In this document: positions 62,230-64,000 of the stretch, one piece after another
How the letters are laid out: every line of letters starts with the position of its first letter
Position numbering within the stretch: the first letter of the stretch is position 1
Origin: Phreatobacter sp.
GTDB taxonomy: Bacteria; Pseudomonadota; Alphaproteobacteria; Rhizobiales; Phreatobacteraceae
NCBI RefSeq assembly: GCF_027532945.1
Contig: NZ_JAPZTZ010000003.1
Location: 124,001-188,000, forward strand
Length of the DNA stretch: 64,000 nucleotides
Reading direction: 5' to 3'
Program-made: the position numbers and the translations under genes
Notes under the pieces: model-generated
The model's database searches: none
What the model saw: the letters and a program-made list of their open reading frames with translations, nothing else
What the model was told of the DNA's origin: nothing

Positions 62230-63303
62230 GTGATCAAGACCACGATGGACTTCCTGCGCGACCGCATCGGGCTGAAGCGCATCCTGCTCGTCGTCGCCGT
62301 CGCGATGCTCACCACCGCAGGCTATGTGCTCTTCACCAAGCTCCGGCTGATCGACTGGGCCAAGGTCTGGGATGCGATCGGCCAGATCGGCACGCCGACC
62401 CTGGTGCTGGCCGGCCTTTTCACCGCTGCCGCCTATGCGACCCTGACCGTCTACGACTATTTCGCCACGCGAACGATCGGCCGTGAGGATATCCCTTACC
62501 CCGCCTGCGCCATCGGTTCGTTCAGCAGCTATTCCATCGCCCACAATCTCGGCGCGACGGTCTTCACCGCCGCCGTGGTGCGCTACCTCGTCTATTCCCG
62601 CTACAAGATCACCGGCCCACAGGTGGTGAAGATCTGCTTCATCGCCGGCCTGACCTTCTGGCTCGGCAATGCAACCGTGCTCGGCCTCGGCTTCGTGCTG
62701 GAGCCCTGGGTGGTGACGCCGGTGGTGGCGCCGCTCGGCATAAGCGGCGACATGGTGCGCGTGGTCGGCGTCCTTATCCTCGCCGTCCTTGCCGGCTGGC
62801 TCTTCTTCGTCTCCCGCCCCCGCCAGTTCGGTTCGGGCACGTGGCAGATCAAGCTGCCGACGGCGAAGCTCACCTTCCTCCAGATGGTCATCGGTATCGT
62901 CGATCTCGCCTGTACGGCGATGATCCTCTATGTGCTGCTCATGGCCATGCCGAACGCCCCGCCCGCGCCTTTCGTGGCGGTGGCGGTCATCTTCTGCTCG
63001 GCCATGCTGCTCGGCTTCGCCACCCACGCGCCGGGCGCGGCGGGCGCTTTCGAGGCGACGCTGCTGGTCGCCCTGCCGCCGCTCGGCTTCACGGCGGAGG
63101 CCGTTGTGGCGGCCTTCATCCTGTTCCGCCTGTACTATTTCATCGGGCCCTTCGTGCTGGCGCTGATTGTCGTTGCGATCCGCGAGTTTGCGGGAGGCCG
63201 GGCCTCACTCGACCATCTGAAAGAGAGCATGGCGGTGATCCGCGAGGCGGAGGCGAGCCAGGAGGCCGCCAAGGCGGGGGCGAAGCCCGGCACCCAGGCC
63301 TGA
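62230..63303 (+). CDS. UPF0104 / lysylphosphatidylglycerol-synthase-type membrane protein
   Basis: A 357-residue protein with about eight membrane helices of the UPF0104/MprF-flippase-like family: YFATRTIGREDIPYP, SYSIAHNLGATVFTAAVVRYLVYSRY and LLGFATHAPGAAGAFEATLLVALPPLG are the conserved parts; FRLYYFIGPFVLALIVVAIRE ends the last helix. Homologues move or modify phospholipid head groups, but this one lacks the soluble synthase domain, so only a flippase or unknown role is possible. The start is GTG 62230 or ATG 62245. The stop is 4 nt from the convergent glycosyltransferase stop. Confidence 0.8.
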   Translation: MIKTTMDFLRDRIGLKRILLVVAVAMLTTAGYVLFTKLRLIDWAKVWDAIGQIGTPTLVLAGLFTAAAYATLTVYDYFATRTIGREDIPYPACAIGSFSSYSIAHNLGATVFTAAVVRYLVYSRYKITGPQVVKICFIAGLTFWLGNATVLGLGFVLEPWVVTPVVAPLGISGDMVRVVGVLILAVLAGWLFFVSRPRQFGSGTWQIKLPTAKLTFLQMVIGIVDLACTAMILYVLLMAMPNAPPAPFVAVAVIFCSAMLLGFATHAPGAAGAFEATLLVALPPLGFTAEAVVAAFILFRLYYFIGPFVLALIVVAIREFAGGRASLDHLKESMAVIREAEASQEAAKAGAKPGTQA

Positions 63304-63307
63304 CAGG

Positions 63308-64000
63308 TCAGCGGCCGGATAGAGCCTCCACCCAGGCGATCTGGCGCGGCAGCGCGACCTCGGCCAGGTCGTAATCCCGCACGATCCGCCGCCGCGCCGC
63401 GACGCCGAAGCGCTCCCGCCGCGGTCGATCGGCGACGAGCGCCGCCACCGCCTGGGCCAGCCCCGGCGCATCGAAGAAATCCACCAGCTGCCCGTCCGTG
63501 CCGGAGGTGATCACCTCGCGGACCGGCGCCGTGTCGCTGGCGACGACGGCGCAGCCGCTGCTCATCGCCTCCAGAAGGCTCCAGCTCAGGACGAAGGGAT
63601 AGGTGAGGTAGACGTGGACCGTCGATACCTTCAGGAGCGCCAGGAAGCGGTCATAGGGGACCTGGCCGAGATGGTGGATGCGTGCGGCCTCCGATCCGGA
63701 CAGGGCCGGCCCGATCTCCCTGGCCATGGCCTGTTTCCAGCTCGTCCCGTCCTCGCGCGGCACGCCATAGCTGACGCCCTCCTGCCCGACGATGACCACC
63801 TCGGCATTGGGCCGAGCCTTCAGCAAGGCCGGCAGGGCACGCATGAAGACATGGTAGCCGCGATAGGGCTCCAGGCTGCGCGAGACGAAGGTGATGACCT
63901 CGTCGCGCCGGCTGAGGAGGCGGCCGTCGAGGGCAAAGGTCGCGCCGGGGTCGGGGGCGGCCGCTGCCGTGTCGATGCCGTCGTGGATGACGGCAATGCG
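63308..64000 (-). CDS. GT4-family glycosyltransferase, C-terminal part
   Basis: The gene runs off the right edge, so the N-terminus is missing. The visible 230 residues contain the GT4 C-terminal Rossmann domain: TFVSRSLEPYRGYHVFMRALP, RPNAEVVIVGQEG, IHHLGQVPYDRFLALLKVSTVHVYLTYPFVLSWSLLEAMSSGCAVVASDTAPVREV. The LLEAMSSGCAVV element is the E-x7-E region that contacts the nucleotide-sugar. It transfers sugars to build a glycan; the acceptor is unknown. Confidence 0.85.
   Translation of the reverse strand, partial: RIAVIHDGIDTAAAAPDPGATFALDGRLLSRRDEVITFVSRSLEPYRGYHVFMRALPALLKARPNAEVVIVGQEGVSYGVPREDGTSWKQAMAREIGPALSGSEAARIHHLGQVPYDRFLALLKVSTVHVYLTYPFVLSWSLLEAMSSGCAVVASDTAPVREVITSGTDGQLVDFFDAPGLAQAVAALVADRPRRERFGVAARRRIVRDYDLAEVALPRQIAWVEALSGR

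Overview
The window is about 64 kb of GC-rich chromosome from an alphaproteobacterium, most probably a Hyphomicrobiales (Rhizobiales) member; Phreatobacter, Bosea or Chelatococcus relatives would fit, but the genus is inference. The grounds are strong G/C bias at third codon positions (which also produces long spurious antisense frames), the tkt-gap-pgk-fba cluster diverging from DUF4164-zapA, TakP-type TRAP and Bug/TctC binding proteins, and a PleC/DivJ-like histidine kinase. About 57 protein genes and the RNase P RNA are recognisable. I saw no tRNA, rRNA, insertion sequence, prophage or CRISPR array.

Layout. 1-10.4 kb: end of gabD, a LysE exporter with a GT39-type membrane glycosyltransferase, an ABM monooxygenase, a Bug binding protein, a Pro-rich protein overlapping a DUF971 gene, moaA, an orphan one-helix protein, and a SolA-like oxidase with an EamA transporter. 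10.4-17.3 kb: TRAP permease genes behind a structured leader, a patatin-like lipoprotein, a dienelactone-hydrolase-like protein, a TakP-like TRAP binding protein, and a 3-hydroxyisobutyrate-dehydrogenase-family enzyme. 17.3-28.6 kb: a caspase-fold protein that has lost both catalytic residues, UDG, GST, a sensor kinase, an SNase-like nuclease, an ammonium-transporter/histidine-kinase fusion, matB and pcaB. 28.7-34.2 kb: a small acidic protein, RNase P RNA, a thioredoxin/CcdA pair, LemA/M48, and an Acg-type flavoprotein with a MarR regulator behind three palindromes.

34.2-45.2 kb: a lytic transglycosylase, an M20 peptidase with an AhpD-like protein, a Do protease, the divergent serB/miaA pair, a diguanylate cyclase, and a YkgJ/suhB/Sel1/thiE-like run. 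45.4-53.6 kb: a large secreted protein of unknown function, then central carbon genes on the minus strand (tkt, gap, pgk, an alpha/beta hydrolase, fba) with a strong terminator between gap and pgk. 53.9-64 kb: DUF4164-zapA, a small conserved protein, rpsA with a long leader and strong terminator, an outer-membrane beta-barrel, a second Bug protein diverging from an acyl-CoA synthetase whose natural N-terminus is cut by an in-frame TAG, a lytic transglycosylase, an MBL-fold hydrolase, a UPF0104-type membrane protein, and a GT4 glycosyltransferase running off the end.

The most unusual items are the Amt-kinase fusion with degenerate H- and N-boxes, the pseudo-caspase with a membrane helix and Gly-rich tail, the triple palindrome on the Acg/MarR promoter, the amber-interrupted ligase, and the G-tract/hairpin leader of the TRAP operon.
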